Assembly (NCBI GenBank): GCA_003281165.1
Contig: QCCT01000002.1
Coordinates: 1-64,000 of the forward strand
DNA: 64,000 nucleotides
From: Prochlorococcus sp. AG-347-M18
GTDB lineage: Bacteria > Cyanobacteriota > Cyanobacteriia > PCC-6307 > Cyanobiaceae
Direction of reading: 5' to 3'
The position numbers and the translations under genes are program-made. The notes under the pieces were generated by a model. The model worked only from the letters and a program-made list of their open reading frames with translations. It did not search any database and was not told the origin of the DNA. Of this stretch, positions 8,297 to 17,525 are shown one piece after another; the stretch's first letter is position 1; the number at the start of each line of letters is the position of its first letter.

Positions 8297-9616
8297 ATGA
8301 AAGATATCAAATGTCCTTCATGCGGCAAAACTTTCCGAATTGATCCCAGCAGCTTTGAAGAAATACTTCTTCAGATAAAAGACGAGGAATTTAACAAACA
8401 AATAAAAGAAAGACTTATTCTGGCTGAGGAAGATAATAAAAAAGCTTTGGAAATTTTAAAACGTGAGTTAAAAATACAGTTAATAGAGCAAAATCGTATT
8501 AAAGAGTCTGAGATCCAAACTCTTGAATCTAAATTAAAAATAGCTGAAGAAAAGAAAACAAATGCTCTTAATGATTTAAAAAATCAAGCAACAAATAAAA
8601 TTAATTTACTGAATAATGAATTAATCAAGTTAAGGGATGAAATCAAAAACCAGTCTTTAATTTCAGAATTATCTTTAAAAAACAAAGTTAGTGAGGCTGT
8701 TACTAATTTAGAAAAAGAGAACTCATCATTAACAAATTCCATTGAAAAGATGAGGCTTGAACATTCAATTAATGAAAAATTAATTGAAGAAAAGTTTAAA
8801 AGCAAAATTAGTGAAAGGGACCTGACTATTCAGGAGTTAAGAGAAATGAAATCTAGATTATCTACAAAGATGATAGGAGAAACATTAGAAATCCACTGCG
8901 AAACCCAATTCAATCTGAATCGTGCCTCTGCATTTAAGAACTCATATTTCGAAAAGGATAATGATGCCACTTCTGGAAGTAAAGGTGACTATATATTTAG
9001 AGAATTTGATGAAAATAAAACTGAAGTGGTATCTATAATGTTTGAGATGAAGAATGAAAGTTTAAATGGAACTAATAAAAGAAAAAACGAAGATTTTTTA
9101 AAAGAATTAGATAAAGATAGAAGACAAAAATCTTGTGAATATGCAGTACTCGTATCGCTTCTAGAACCAGATAGTGAACTATATAATGCAGGCATAGTAG
9201 ATGTTTCACATAGATTCCCCAAAATGTATGTCATAAGACCTCAATTTTTCTTGCCCATTATTTCTCTGCTAAGAAATGCCTCTATGGAAACCTTAAAATA
9301 TAAATCACAAATTGATTTAATGAAACGGGAAAATTACGACATAACTAATTTTGAAAGTACTCTTGAGCAATTTAAAAATGCAGTAGGTAAAAATGTTTCA
9401 TTGGCCCAAGATAGATTTAATGATGCAATTTCAGAAATTGATAAATCAATAACCCATTTACAAAAAACTAAGGAGGCTTTAATTCTCTCAAAAAAACATC
9501 TTTTATCCGCTGACAGCAAATCTCAAGATTTAACCGTAAAGAAATTAACTAGAAATAACCCAACAATGAAGAAAAAGTTTAATGATCTAAATAATTTCGA
9601 AGATGAAGTAGCATAG
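8297..9616 (+). CDS. DUF2130 domain protein
   Basis: A 439-residue protein that begins with a small zinc-ribbon-like CPSCGKTF, continues with a long coiled coil (about residues 35-190, heptads of Lys, Glu and Leu) and then a globular domain containing MIGETLEIHCE, NDATSGSKGDYIFRE and SIMFEMKNE. This layout is DUF2130, a family with nuclease-like fold predictions (EMKNE and the preceding acidic residues resemble a PD-(D/E)xK core). The biochemical role is not established. Length and order match complete family members. Confidence 0.8.
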   Translation: MKDIKCPSCGKTFRIDPSSFEEILLQIKDEEFNKQIKERLILAEEDNKKALEILKRELKIQLIEQNRIKESEIQTLESKLKIAEEKKTNALNDLKNQATNKINLLNNELIKLRDEIKNQSLISELSLKNKVSEAVTNLEKENSSLTNSIEKMRLEHSINEKLIEEKFKSKISERDLTIQELREMKSRLSTKMIGETLEIHCETQFNLNRASAFKNSYFEKDNDATSGSKGDYIFREFDENKTEVVSIMFEMKNESLNGTNKRKNEDFLKELDKDRRQKSCEYAVLVSLLEPDSELYNAGIVDVSHRFPKMYVIRPQFFLPIISLLRNASMETLKYKSQIDLMKRENYDITNFESTLEQFKNAVGKNVSLAQDRFNDAISEIDKSITHLQKTKEALILSKKHLLSADSKSQDLTVKKLTRNNPTMKKKFNDLNNFEDEVA

Positions 9617-9714
9617 CTTAAAAAAAGTTTTTGAAATTAATAATAGTTAAAAATATATTTAATTTCTAATTTATAAATATACTATAAATAATAAATCAAA
9701 TAGTAAAGAAAATA

Positions 9715-9996
9715 ATGTCTATCAACACTCCTATTTTCAGTATTGCCAAAGATCTTAATGTCGAAAGTAATAGAATATTATTAGCCTGCAAGAAACTTGG
9801 AATAAACGCAAAAGGTGCGACAAAAAGATTAAATGAAGAAGAATTAGAAAAAATTAAAAGGTATTTTGACACTGGCAAAAATGTATCAGATGAAGTGATC
9901 AATTTAAATAAAGTAAAAACCAAAAGTAATTCAAAAAAAATTGTAGAAAAGGTAAATATAAAATATTTTGCAAACAGACTTATTCGCAAATCTTAA
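9715..9996 (+). CDS. Stand-alone IF2 N-terminal-like domain protein
   Basis: A 93-residue protein. Residues 8-55 (FSIAKDLNVESNRILLACKKLGINAKGATKRL...) match the IF2_N helical module found at the N-terminus of bacterial translation initiation factor IF-2. Nothing resembling the GTPase part follows, because the gene ends with a basic tail. It may bind RNA or the ribosome, but that is inference. It could alternatively be a remnant of a duplicated infB. Confidence 0.6.
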   Translation: MSINTPIFSIAKDLNVESNRILLACKKLGINAKGATKRLNEEELEKIKRYFDTGKNVSDEVINLNKVKTKSNSKKIVEKVNIKYFANRLIRKS

Positions 9997-10080
9997 ATAA
10001 AAATAATTTTTTCTAATTACTTAAAGTAATAAGCCACAGAAGGAAAAAATAATAATTTATTATAAGTAAAAATACTTAAA

Positions 10081-10494
10081 ATGAGAATAAGCAAAATTTT
10101 AAATTCTCTTGAAAAATCCTGGGAAAGAGATGATGTTCTTTTATATATAAAACAGGGTTTAGGAACAGATGAGATAGTTAATGCATTTCTTCTAAAAAAC
10201 GAAAGACAAATAAAAGAATTAAATTCTTTATTAAGACCAGAAGATATTGATTTATTAAATCAAGTAGCACAACTCTCAACCTGCGAATCAAAATTAATAA
10301 ATGAGATTAAAAATTTAAATTACTTAGAAAATAATGAAAATCACCACATTCTGAATCAGAAAAAGATTGTGCCATCTAATAATTTTTCTTTTAACAAAAT
10401 TAGTTCATTCATGATTAAGTGGAGTAACAAATTTGTAGTTATTGCTTTACTAACAATTTCAGCGATAGCTTTATCAAAACAAGCTTGGTCATAA
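10081..10494 (+). CDS. Hypothetical tail-anchored membrane protein
   Basis: A 137-residue protein, mostly helical and charged, with a single hydrophobic segment at the C-terminus (FVVIALLTISAIALSKQAW), as in tail-anchored proteins. It ends 35 bases before the repair operon and could be its first gene, although no known Lhr/ligase cluster includes such a protein. I recognise no family. Confidence 0.5.
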   Translation: MRISKILNSLEKSWERDDVLLYIKQGLGTDEIVNAFLLKNERQIKELNSLLRPEDIDLLNQVAQLSTCESKLINEIKNLNYLENNENHHILNQKKIVPSNNFSFNKISSFMIKWSNKFVVIALLTISAIALSKQAWS

Positions 10495-10529
10495 TTAGCT
10501 AAATTAACTTCATTGCAAGAGATGTAGTT

Positions 10530-11516
10530 TTGAGAACTAAACAAGAATATTTAATTAGATATAAAGATGGGAATCTTTATTGTGAACTTGCTGATGTTTG
10601 GATTGATCCAAGCAAGCCAGTAAAAAATGCATTAATAACCCATGCTCATTTTGATCACTTTACATTTGGCTGTGAAGAATATATTTCTACTAAGGAGACT
10701 GCGATACTTCTTAAAGAAAGAGTTGGAGATAATATCAAAATTAAGACTTTCGAATATGGAGAAGAATTTAAGATAAATGGCATTAATATTTCTTTTCATC
10801 CATCCGGTCACATCCTTGGATCTAGTCAAATAAGGTTTATTTTTGCTGAAGAAAAATGGCTAATTTCAGGTGACTTTAAGCTTCAAAAAGATGAGACATG
10901 CCAACAATACGAAATAGTAAAAACTGATTATTTAATAAGCGAATGTACTTTTGGTTTACCAATATTTAAGTGGGATGAATCAAATAAAATAGCAAATGAT
11001 ATTTCAAAATGGATAAGTAATTCACCAGAAAAAACTTCTTTACTTTTCTGCTATTCACTTGGAAAAGCTCAGAGATTGTTAAACGAAATTAGTCAAACAA
11101 ATTTTAAAGGCAATATTTATTCCCATGGCAGTATTCACAAAATGAACAATATTTATAGGGAACTTGGAATTGATATTAAAGATACTATAAAAATTGAAAA
11201 TAAAAAAAAGATAGATGAACTTAAAGGAAGTCTAATATTATTACCGCCATCTTTAAGTAAGGGTTCTTATCTAAAAAATTTCAAAAATATTCAAACAGCT
11301 TTCGCGAGTGGATGGATGTCAATAAGAGCTCTAAGAAAAAGATCAGGTTATGACAAGGGATTCCCAATCTCTGATCATGCAGATTGGGATGGAATACTGG
11401 AAGTGGTAAAAAAGTCTGAAGCAAAAAATGTATTTTTTCATCATGGAGATAGTGAAGCTTTAAGTAAATTTTTAATTGAGAAGGAATCAATAAATGTTCT
11501 TTTCTTCGGTAAATAA
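10530..11516 (+). CDS. Ligase-associated MBL-fold DNA exonuclease
   Basis: A 328-residue metallo-beta-lactamase-fold nuclease. The HxHxDH metal motif is HAHFDH at residues 38-43, with HPSGHILGS, SGDFKLQ and a late FHHGDSEAL completing the metal site. In other bacteria this family is encoded beside an ATP-dependent ligase, an Lhr-core helicase and a metallophosphoesterase, as here, and is described as a ligase-associated exonuclease. The start is TTG 10530, since no ATG lies upstream in frame. The stop is two bases before the ligase ATG, so the four genes form one transcript. Confidence 0.88.
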   Translation: MRTKQEYLIRYKDGNLYCELADVWIDPSKPVKNALITHAHFDHFTFGCEEYISTKETAILLKERVGDNIKIKTFEYGEEFKINGINISFHPSGHILGSSQIRFIFAEEKWLISGDFKLQKDETCQQYEIVKTDYLISECTFGLPIFKWDESNKIANDISKWISNSPEKTSLLFCYSLGKAQRLLNEISQTNFKGNIYSHGSIHKMNNIYRELGIDIKDTIKIENKKKIDELKGSLILLPPSLSKGSYLKNFKNIQTAFASGWMSIRALRKRSGYDKGFPISDHADWDGILEVVKKSEAKNVFFHHGDSEALSKFLIEKESINVLFFGK

Positions 11517-11518
11517 AT

Positions 11519-13159
11519 ATGAGCTTAAAAAATTTTTCAGAATTATTTGTAGATTTAGATTCCAGTAACAGCACAAATAATAAAATTGAATTTTTAAAGA
11601 ATTATTTTTTATCTAATGATCCAATAGATAATTCATGGGCAATATATTTACTAACTGGAAAAAGTAATAAGAGATTTATTAGTGGAAGATATTTAAAAAA
11701 TCTTTTTTCTCAAATATATGAATATCCTCAATGGTTAATTGATACATGTTATTTAAAAGTTGGGGATTCTGCTGAGGTAATAACCTTATTACTTAAAAAT
11801 AAAACTAATTCTAGAAAAAAGAAATTATCGAATATAAGTCTCAATGAATTACTAAGCGAAATAATACCTGCATTATCAAAACTTAATGAGGAGGAGAAAA
11901 ATTTAGAAATTAAAAATCTTTGGGAAACATTACCTGAAGATAACCATCTAATTTTTAATAAAATTCTTACAGGAACTTTTAGAGTAGGAGTCTCTATAGG
12001 ATTAATCACGAAATCAATATCAAAACTAATTAATATTGAGGAAGAGATTATTTCCCATAGGTTAATGGGGAACTTTGTGCCTTCAATTGATTCATATGAA
12101 TTTTTAATTAACAAGACTATCAATCTTCAAGAGTTAAATTCCAAACCATTTCCATTTCTTCTAGCAAATACTATTGAAGATAAAATCTTCAAAAATTCAA
12201 TAAATGATTTTCAATTTGAATGGAAATACGACGGTATAAGGATGCAATTAATTAAAAGATCAGGCAATGTTTCGCTATGGACAAGAGGGCAAGAATTAGT
12301 AAATGAATCATTCCCAGAATTAGTAGAAAAAATGTCACATATAAAAGATGATTTTGTTCTTGATGGGGAATTATTAGTTTGGAATTTTAAAGAACAAATT
12401 GCCTTTGATTTTTCTTTACTTCAAAAAAGAATAAATAGAAAGTCTCCTACTAGATCTATCCAAAAAAAATATCCAATTATATTTATTGCTTATGATCTTT
12501 TAGAAATTAATGGGAAAGATATAAGAGAAATTAAATTAGAAAATAGAAGAATTGAGTTAGAAAAATATTTTTCAAAATGGCAAAATAAGACTGAGAATAA
12601 CATCTCTAATATTTTCAAAATATGTGATTTAATCTTTCCTAAAAATTGGACTGATGCTTTAACTTATAAAGAAAAATCTCGAGAAAATAATACTGAAGGA
12701 TTAATAATTAAGAAAAAGACTTCTATATACTCCTTTGGGAGAAAAAAGGGTATTTGGTGGAAATATAAAGTTGATCCTATGCAACTGGATGCTGTTCTAA
12801 TTTACGCTAAGGGCGGAAGCGGTAGAAGAGCTGGTCTTTATACAGATTACAGTTTTGCATTATGGAAAGACCAAGAATTAATTAAATTTGCAAGTGCATA
12901 TTCTGGTTTAACGAATATTGAGATTAAAGAGTTAGATAAATGGATAAGGAAAAATACAATAGAAAAATTTGGTCCTGTTCGATCGTTAAAACCAGAAATG
13001 GTATTCGAAATATCTTTTGAGAAAATTCAAATTTCAAAACGTCATAAGTCTGGCATAGCAGTAAGATTTCCAAGAATAACAAAATGGAGAAAAGATAAAA
13101 AAATCAATGATGCAGATAGCATAGAGAATGCTTATGAACTGATGAAAAAAATATTATGA
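11519..13159 (+). CDS. ATP-dependent DNA ligase (Lhr-cluster type)
   Basis: A 546-residue ATP-dependent ligase with an N-terminal DNA-binding domain (about 1-210), the adenylation domain and an OB fold. The adenylated lysine is Lys236 in KYDG, followed by motif III FVLDGELL, motif IV EGLIIKK and motif V WWKYK. A C-terminal FEISFEKIQ...RFPRI segment closes the OB domain. This form is the ligase of the MBL-ligase-helicase-MPE repair cluster, distinct from the replicative NAD-dependent LigA. Its last codons overlap the helicase start by four bases (ATGA). All catalytic motifs look intact. Confidence 0.9.
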   Translation: MSLKNFSELFVDLDSSNSTNNKIEFLKNYFLSNDPIDNSWAIYLLTGKSNKRFISGRYLKNLFSQIYEYPQWLIDTCYLKVGDSAEVITLLLKNKTNSRKKKLSNISLNELLSEIIPALSKLNEEEKNLEIKNLWETLPEDNHLIFNKILTGTFRVGVSIGLITKSISKLINIEEEIISHRLMGNFVPSIDSYEFLINKTINLQELNSKPFPFLLANTIEDKIFKNSINDFQFEWKYDGIRMQLIKRSGNVSLWTRGQELVNESFPELVEKMSHIKDDFVLDGELLVWNFKEQIAFDFSLLQKRINRKSPTRSIQKKYPIIFIAYDLLEINGKDIREIKLENRRIELEKYFSKWQNKTENNISNIFKICDLIFPKNWTDALTYKEKSRENNTEGLIIKKKTSIYSFGRKKGIWWKYKVDPMQLDAVLIYAKGGSGRRAGLYTDYSFALWKDQELIKFASAYSGLTNIEIKELDKWIRKNTIEKFGPVRSLKPEMVFEISFEKIQISKRHKSGIAVRFPRITKWRKDKKINDADSIENAYELMKKIL

Positions 13160-15642
13160 AAAATATTACGAAAAATAATAAGCAAGATAATTTAATTTCT
13201 AAAATTAAAGAGTTTTTCTCCACAAATGGATGGGAGCCACTACCCTATCAGATCGAATCTTGGGAAGCATTTTTAAATGGAGATAGTGGAATAATACAAG
13301 TCCCTACTGGATGCGGTAAAACTTATGCTGCATTAATGGGACCTCTATCAAAGATAGAAGATCCCAAAATTAATAAAAGTGTGAATATATTATTAATAAC
13401 CCCTTTAAAAGCACTAAGTAGAGATCTAAAAAATTCCATACAATTAGCAGCTTTGCATTTTAATAAAGAAATCACTGTTGAAATTAGGAATGGGGATACA
13501 ACCCCATATGAAAAGAAAAAGCAAATAGCTAAACCACCTAATATTCTTATCACTACTCCAGAGTCTTTATCTCTTTTACTTTCTAATAAACAATCTAATA
13601 ATCTGTTCAAGGAGTTGACATCAATAATTATTGATGAATGGCATGAATTAATGGGTAGTAAAAGAGGAAACCAGTGCGAGTTATCTTTAAGTTGGCTAAG
13701 AGGTAATATAAAAAATTTACAAATTTGGGCAATGTCTGCAACTATTGGAAATATTGAAGAAGCAGCAAGAGCAATAGTTGGTATGAACGCTATTAAACCC
13801 AAAATTATAAGTACAAATATTCAAAAAGAGATAGAAATTATAAGCGTTTTGCCTGAGGAGGAAACGACCTTTCCATGGAGTGGCCATCTAGGAATCAGAA
13901 GTCATTCTTCACTTTTAAAAATCCTAGATAAAAATAAAAGCACCTTATTATTCACCAATACAAGAAACCAATCTGAAAGATGGTATCAATGTCTTAAATT
14001 TTTTCTCCCAGAGATGGAAGATAAAATCGCACTTCATCATGGCTCCCTCGATAAAGAAGATAGAAAAAGAGTTGAAGAAGGTGTTAAAGACGGATTAATA
14101 AAATGGGTAGTCTGCACCAGCTCATTAGATTTAGGAGTTGACTTCCAACCTGTAGATCAAATAGTTCAAATTGGTAGTGCAAAGAATTTAGCTAGACTCA
14201 TACAAAGAGCGGGAAGAAGTGCTCATAGACCAGGCGGAAAATCAAAAATAATTTTTATGCCTACTAATTCTTTAGAGTTATTAGAGATTAGTGCAATGAG
14301 AAGAATAATAAAAAGTGGTATATCTGAGGAAATTAGACTTCCCGAATTATCTTATGATGTGCTTCTACAACATCTAATAAGTCTGGCATGCGGAAATGGC
14401 TTTGATCCGAAAATTGAGAAAGAAAGAATTAAAAATTGCTGGAGTTATAGAAACTTAAAAGATCAAGATTGGAATTGGTGTCTTGACTTTTTAGAATATG
14501 GAGGAAAATGTCTTAAAGCATACCCAAAATATAAAAAGATAGTTAAAGAGGAATCACAAAATAATAATGAAAACTTTAAATATTTTGTAAAAGACAAATC
14601 TTTAATAAGAATGCATAAGTTCAATATTGGGACAATTACAAGTGACAAATTTGTGAATGTCAAATATATGAAAGGTAAATCTTTAGGTAATTTAGAGGAG
14701 AATTTTGCTTCAAAATTAAATCCTGGAGATACATTTTACTTTGCTGGCAAAATGCTTCAATTTGTAAGAATAAGAGATATGGTCTTATACGTTAAAAAAT
14801 CAACAAAAAAAAGTTCTCTAATTCCTGCATGGGTTGGAGGTCAAATGGCAATTTCTGATCTACTTTGTGAGAATTTGAGAAATGAAATAGATATATGCAA
14901 CGAACTAGAAAATTATGATTACTTAAATCCTGAACTCAATTCATTACGACCAATATTGAAGAAACAAAAAGTTCTTTCAAATATTCCAAAAAAAGATGAA
15001 TTCCTCATAGAAATATATAAAACCAAAGATTTATCAAATCTTTTTGTTTTTACACTTGATGGCAAATTTGTAAATGAAGGGATTGCATTTTTATGGGCTT
15101 TGAGATTGGCAAAATTAAAACAATCTACATTTAGTATTACTGCTAATGATTTTGGATTCAGCTTAACTACCGCAGAAGATTATGATTTTTCCATAATAAA
15201 AAAAGAAGCTGATTATTTCTTGGATAGCAAAAAATTAGAGGAAGATCTAGAAAATGCAATTAATTTTTCAGAATTAACAAAACGTAGATTTAAAAATATT
15301 GCCCAAATAAGTGGGCTTGTAAATCAAAATAATCCAACCAAAACAAAAACCTCCTCTCAACTTCAAATAAGTTCAAGTCTTTTCTACGATGTCTTTACTA
15401 AATATGAAGAAGGCCATCTTTTGATAAAACAATCGCATCAAGAAGTTAAAGAATATCAATTAGAAAATAAAAGAATATCTAGATCATTAGAAAGATTAAA
15501 AAATTTAAAAATGCTACTAAACGAGATAAGAACCCCAACTCCTTTTGCTTTCCCTTTACTAGTTGAAAGACTTAAAAATACTTTAAGCAATGAGCCAATA
15601 GAAAAAAGAATAGAAAAACTTATAAAAAAATATAGTAATTAA
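13156..15642 (+). CDS. Ligase-associated DEAD/DEAH-box helicase (Lhr-core)
   Basis: An 828-residue superfamily 2 helicase. Walker A is PTGCGKTY (50-57), motif II is DEWH (160-163) and motif III is SAT (194-196). Motif IV/V segments follow in the second RecA domain (STLLFTNTRNQ, CTSSLDLGVDF), and motif VI is QRAGRSAHRPGG. The length fits Lhr-core, which keeps the helicase, winged-helix and beta-barrel modules but lacks the long C-terminal extension of full-length Lhr. It translocates on single-stranded DNA and unwinds duplexes in related systems. It overlaps the ligase by four bases and abuts the phosphoesterase directly. Confidence 0.9.
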   Translation: MKNITKNNKQDNLISKIKEFFSTNGWEPLPYQIESWEAFLNGDSGIIQVPTGCGKTYAALMGPLSKIEDPKINKSVNILLITPLKALSRDLKNSIQLAALHFNKEITVEIRNGDTTPYEKKKQIAKPPNILITTPESLSLLLSNKQSNNLFKELTSIIIDEWHELMGSKRGNQCELSLSWLRGNIKNLQIWAMSATIGNIEEAARAIVGMNAIKPKIISTNIQKEIEIISVLPEEETTFPWSGHLGIRSHSSLLKILDKNKSTLLFTNTRNQSERWYQCLKFFLPEMEDKIALHHGSLDKEDRKRVEEGVKDGLIKWVVCTSSLDLGVDFQPVDQIVQIGSAKNLARLIQRAGRSAHRPGGKSKIIFMPTNSLELLEISAMRRIIKSGISEEIRLPELSYDVLLQHLISLACGNGFDPKIEKERIKNCWSYRNLKDQDWNWCLDFLEYGGKCLKAYPKYKKIVKEESQNNNENFKYFVKDKSLIRMHKFNIGTITSDKFVNVKYMKGKSLGNLEENFASKLNPGDTFYFAGKMLQFVRIRDMVLYVKKSTKKSSLIPAWVGGQMAISDLLCENLRNEIDICNELENYDYLNPELNSLRPILKKQKVLSNIPKKDEFLIEIYKTKDLSNLFVFTLDGKFVNEGIAFLWALRLAKLKQSTFSITANDFGFSLTTAEDYDFSIIKKEADYFLDSKKLEEDLENAINFSELTKRRFKNIAQISGLVNQNNPTKTKTSSQLQISSSLFYDVFTKYEEGHLLIKQSHQEVKEYQLENKRISRSLERLKNLKMLLNEIRTPTPFAFPLLVERLKNTLSNEPIEKRIEKLIKKYSN

Positions 15643-16293
15643 ATGAAAAAAAGTTCTTTTAAATTTTGTTGGGAAGATACATTGTTAGAGATGCTTCCTT
15701 CAAGATCGTTATTTCTTCCGGAAACAAAAGAGTTGTTAATATGCGATATTCATCTTGGGAAAGCTGATTATTTTCAGCAAAATGGTATACCTCTTACTAA
15801 TAATTCAGATAAAAACAATTTTGCAAGAATAAAAAAAATAGTAAAAAAATATAGTCCTGAAAAGTTAATAATATTAGGAGATTTATTCCACAGCAAATAT
15901 TCAATAGATAAAACTCTTCAAAAAAAAGTTGAGGATCTTCCTGAACTACTAAAAACTAACGTTGAACTAGTCCTAGGAAATCACGATGTAGGTTGCAATA
16001 TTAAAAATATTAAAATTTTTGATACTAGAAAAACTAAAAATATTACTTTTAGTCATGAACCAGTTGATTTAGGCGATAATAAAACATTAAATATTTGTGG
16101 ACATTATCATCCAAAAATCAATATAAAAAACAATGGAGATAAATTATCATTTAGGTGCTTTGCAATGGATATTAATAAAAATGTTTTATATATTCCTGCA
16201 TTTGGAGACTTAACAGGAGGATATCCCTGCAAAAAGTCATTTAAAAAATGGGCAATTTTATCTGAAGAAGAAATTATAGAAATAAAATCTTAA
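15643..16293 (+). CDS. pdeM: Ligase-associated DNA metallophosphoesterase (MPE)
   Basis: A 216-residue calcineurin-like phosphoesterase with all metal-binding motifs: DIH (35-37), GD (79-80), GNHD (112-115), SHEP (137-140) and GHYH (153-156). Homologues in the four-gene Lhr/ligase cluster act as manganese-dependent DNA endonucleases or phosphodiesterases. The ATG follows the helicase stop with no gap. It is the last gene of the operon. A 26-base perfect palindrome lies 100 bases downstream. Confidence 0.88.
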   Translation: MKKSSFKFCWEDTLLEMLPSRSLFLPETKELLICDIHLGKADYFQQNGIPLTNNSDKNNFARIKKIVKKYSPEKLIILGDLFHSKYSIDKTLQKKVEDLPELLKTNVELVLGNHDVGCNIKNIKIFDTRKTKNITFSHEPVDLGDNKTLNICGHYHPKINIKNNGDKLSFRCFAMDINKNVLYIPAFGDLTGGYPCKKSFKKWAILSEEEIIEIKS

Positions 16294-16393
16294 AAAACAT
16301 CTTATTGAAGTGACTTAAATTTTTCATTTAGATATACCAATTTATACTTAAAAGTCTCGTTTATTTTATTTATCTATTACTTTGTTTTTATTA

Positions 16394-16419
16394 ATCTATT
16401 TCTACTAGTAGAAATAGAT
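16394..16419. repeat. 26-base perfect palindrome
   Basis: Positions 16394-16406 are the exact reverse complement of 16407-16419, with no loop (centre TACTAGTA). It lies between the repair operon and the next plus-strand gene. It could be a binding site for a dimeric regulator, or a hairpin ending the operon transcript, although no T-run follows. Confidence 0.7.
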
Positions 16420-16499
16420 ATTAAAAAATTTATACAGCTAATGACCCTTTCTTTAGCAAACAATTCACGTTATAAAAAAAATAAACACATTTTATAGAA

Positions 16500-16802
16500 A
16501 TGAAAAATTTAATAGCCTTGATTTTATTTCCATTTCTTTTCATGTCATTTGGAGCAAAAGCAAATGATAATTTTTCCGTTGAAATAGAAGCACTTACATT
16601 AGTAATGGAGCAATATAAGGAAGAAACTGAATCAAGTGTTGAATTAGATATTGAAGACATAAAGCCAAGTTATATGGCTCTTAAACAAGACGAATGTAAT
16701 GCAACAGTTGAAGTTACAGAAAAAACAGGATTAGAAGTTGTAAATACTGAATCTTTTGATGTAAATGTCTGCTTGAAAGAAATCTATAAAGTAATAAACT
16801 AA
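16500..16802 (+). CDS. Small secreted hypothetical protein
   Basis: A 100-residue protein with a clear signal peptide (hydrophobic residues 4-18, cleavage likely after AKA at about 21). The mature part is acidic, with two cysteines (DECNAT and NVCLKE) that could pair in the periplasm. I recognise no family. Confidence 0.55.
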   Translation: MKNLIALILFPFLFMSFGAKANDNFSVEIEALTLVMEQYKEETESSVELDIEDIKPSYMALKQDECNATVEVTEKTGLEVVNTESFDVNVCLKEIYKVIN

Positions 16803-16835
16803 ATAATCAGGTTTTAAAAATATAATAAAAACAAA

Positions 16836-16970
16836 CAAATTAAAGAGGTCTTTTACTTAAAGAAGGTAAGACCTCGAGACCTAACAGAAAAGTTTGGAAC
16901 GGGTTCTGCATACCCAATTAATAACTACAATAGAATTGTAGGGGTGTAATTAAAAGTACAAAAACTAAAA
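16836..16970. other. Structured intergenic segment with three hairpins
   Basis: Three potential hairpins occur in a row. The first pairs GAGGTC with GACCTC around a ttac/gtaa inner stem. The second pairs GGGT with ACCC. The third is CTACAAT-aga-ATTGTAG. The segment is less AT-rich than its surroundings. One frame stays open through it and reads like protein (RPRDLTEKFGTGSAYPINNY), but it has no ATG, GTG or TTG start. It may be a small RNA or the remains of a gene. Confidence 0.35.
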
Positions 16971-16985
16971 TTATTTTTTAAATAA

Positions 16986-17132
16986 TTATTTCTTCTTTGA
17001 TAATGTTTGTGATTCTTCTCTAGACATTAAAGCTTCAATTTGAGCAAGAACTTTTTGAAGTTCATCCGTTTTTGTAAGAGATGCTTCTGCTACTTCTCTT
17101 AATTTTTCTAACTGTTCTTTAGTTTTATCCAT
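16986..17132 (-). CDS. Small helical hypothetical protein
   Basis: A 48-residue ORF with an ATG start and a regular heptad-like pattern (KEQLEKLREVAEASL, LQKVLAQIEALMS), so probably a short coiled coil ending in a basic SKKK tail. It has no membrane segment. Composition and start codon make it a likely real small gene. Confidence 0.5.
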   Translation of the reverse strand: MDKTKEQLEKLREVAEASLTKTDELQKVLAQIEALMSREESQTLSKKK

Positions 17133-17328
17133 GATAAATAAATTAGAAATTAACCACTTTTAAAAATGGTTTTAATACAGATTTTTCACTCCCACACAGA
17201 TTCATATTCTCTCTTTTTTTTGTAAAGTCAAATAAATTTCCTTTTATTAAGGTTTTATGAGGACTTCCAATTAATTCTTTATTTAAAATTGAAACCATAA
17301 GATTACCTGAAATAGAAATACTATTAAA

Positions 17329-17418
17329 TTATGAAGTAAATACAGGCAATCCTATTGTTGCAGTTGTTATGAGAGCTCCTGCAAAAATCAAGAAAGGTAG
17401 AAAAGGATAGTTTTTCAA
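17329..17418 (-). CDS. Possible 29-residue membrane peptide
   Basis: A TTG-started ORF encoding KNYPFLPFLIFAG...TIGLPVFTS, almost all of it hydrophobic. Its size and composition resemble small photosystem or cytochrome b6f subunits, but I cannot match it to one, and it could be fortuitous. It lies downstream of pstB on the same strand. Confidence 0.25.
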   Translation of the reverse strand: MKNYPFLPFLIFAGALITTATIGLPVFTS

Positions 17419-17525
17419 AGATAAACTTACTAGTTCGAGATAACTATATAGGTATTTATACTGTTTGTCTACCCCTTAACTGTCTTAGAGGTAAAAATCT
17501 TTCTTTTATAAGTAAAAAATAAACA

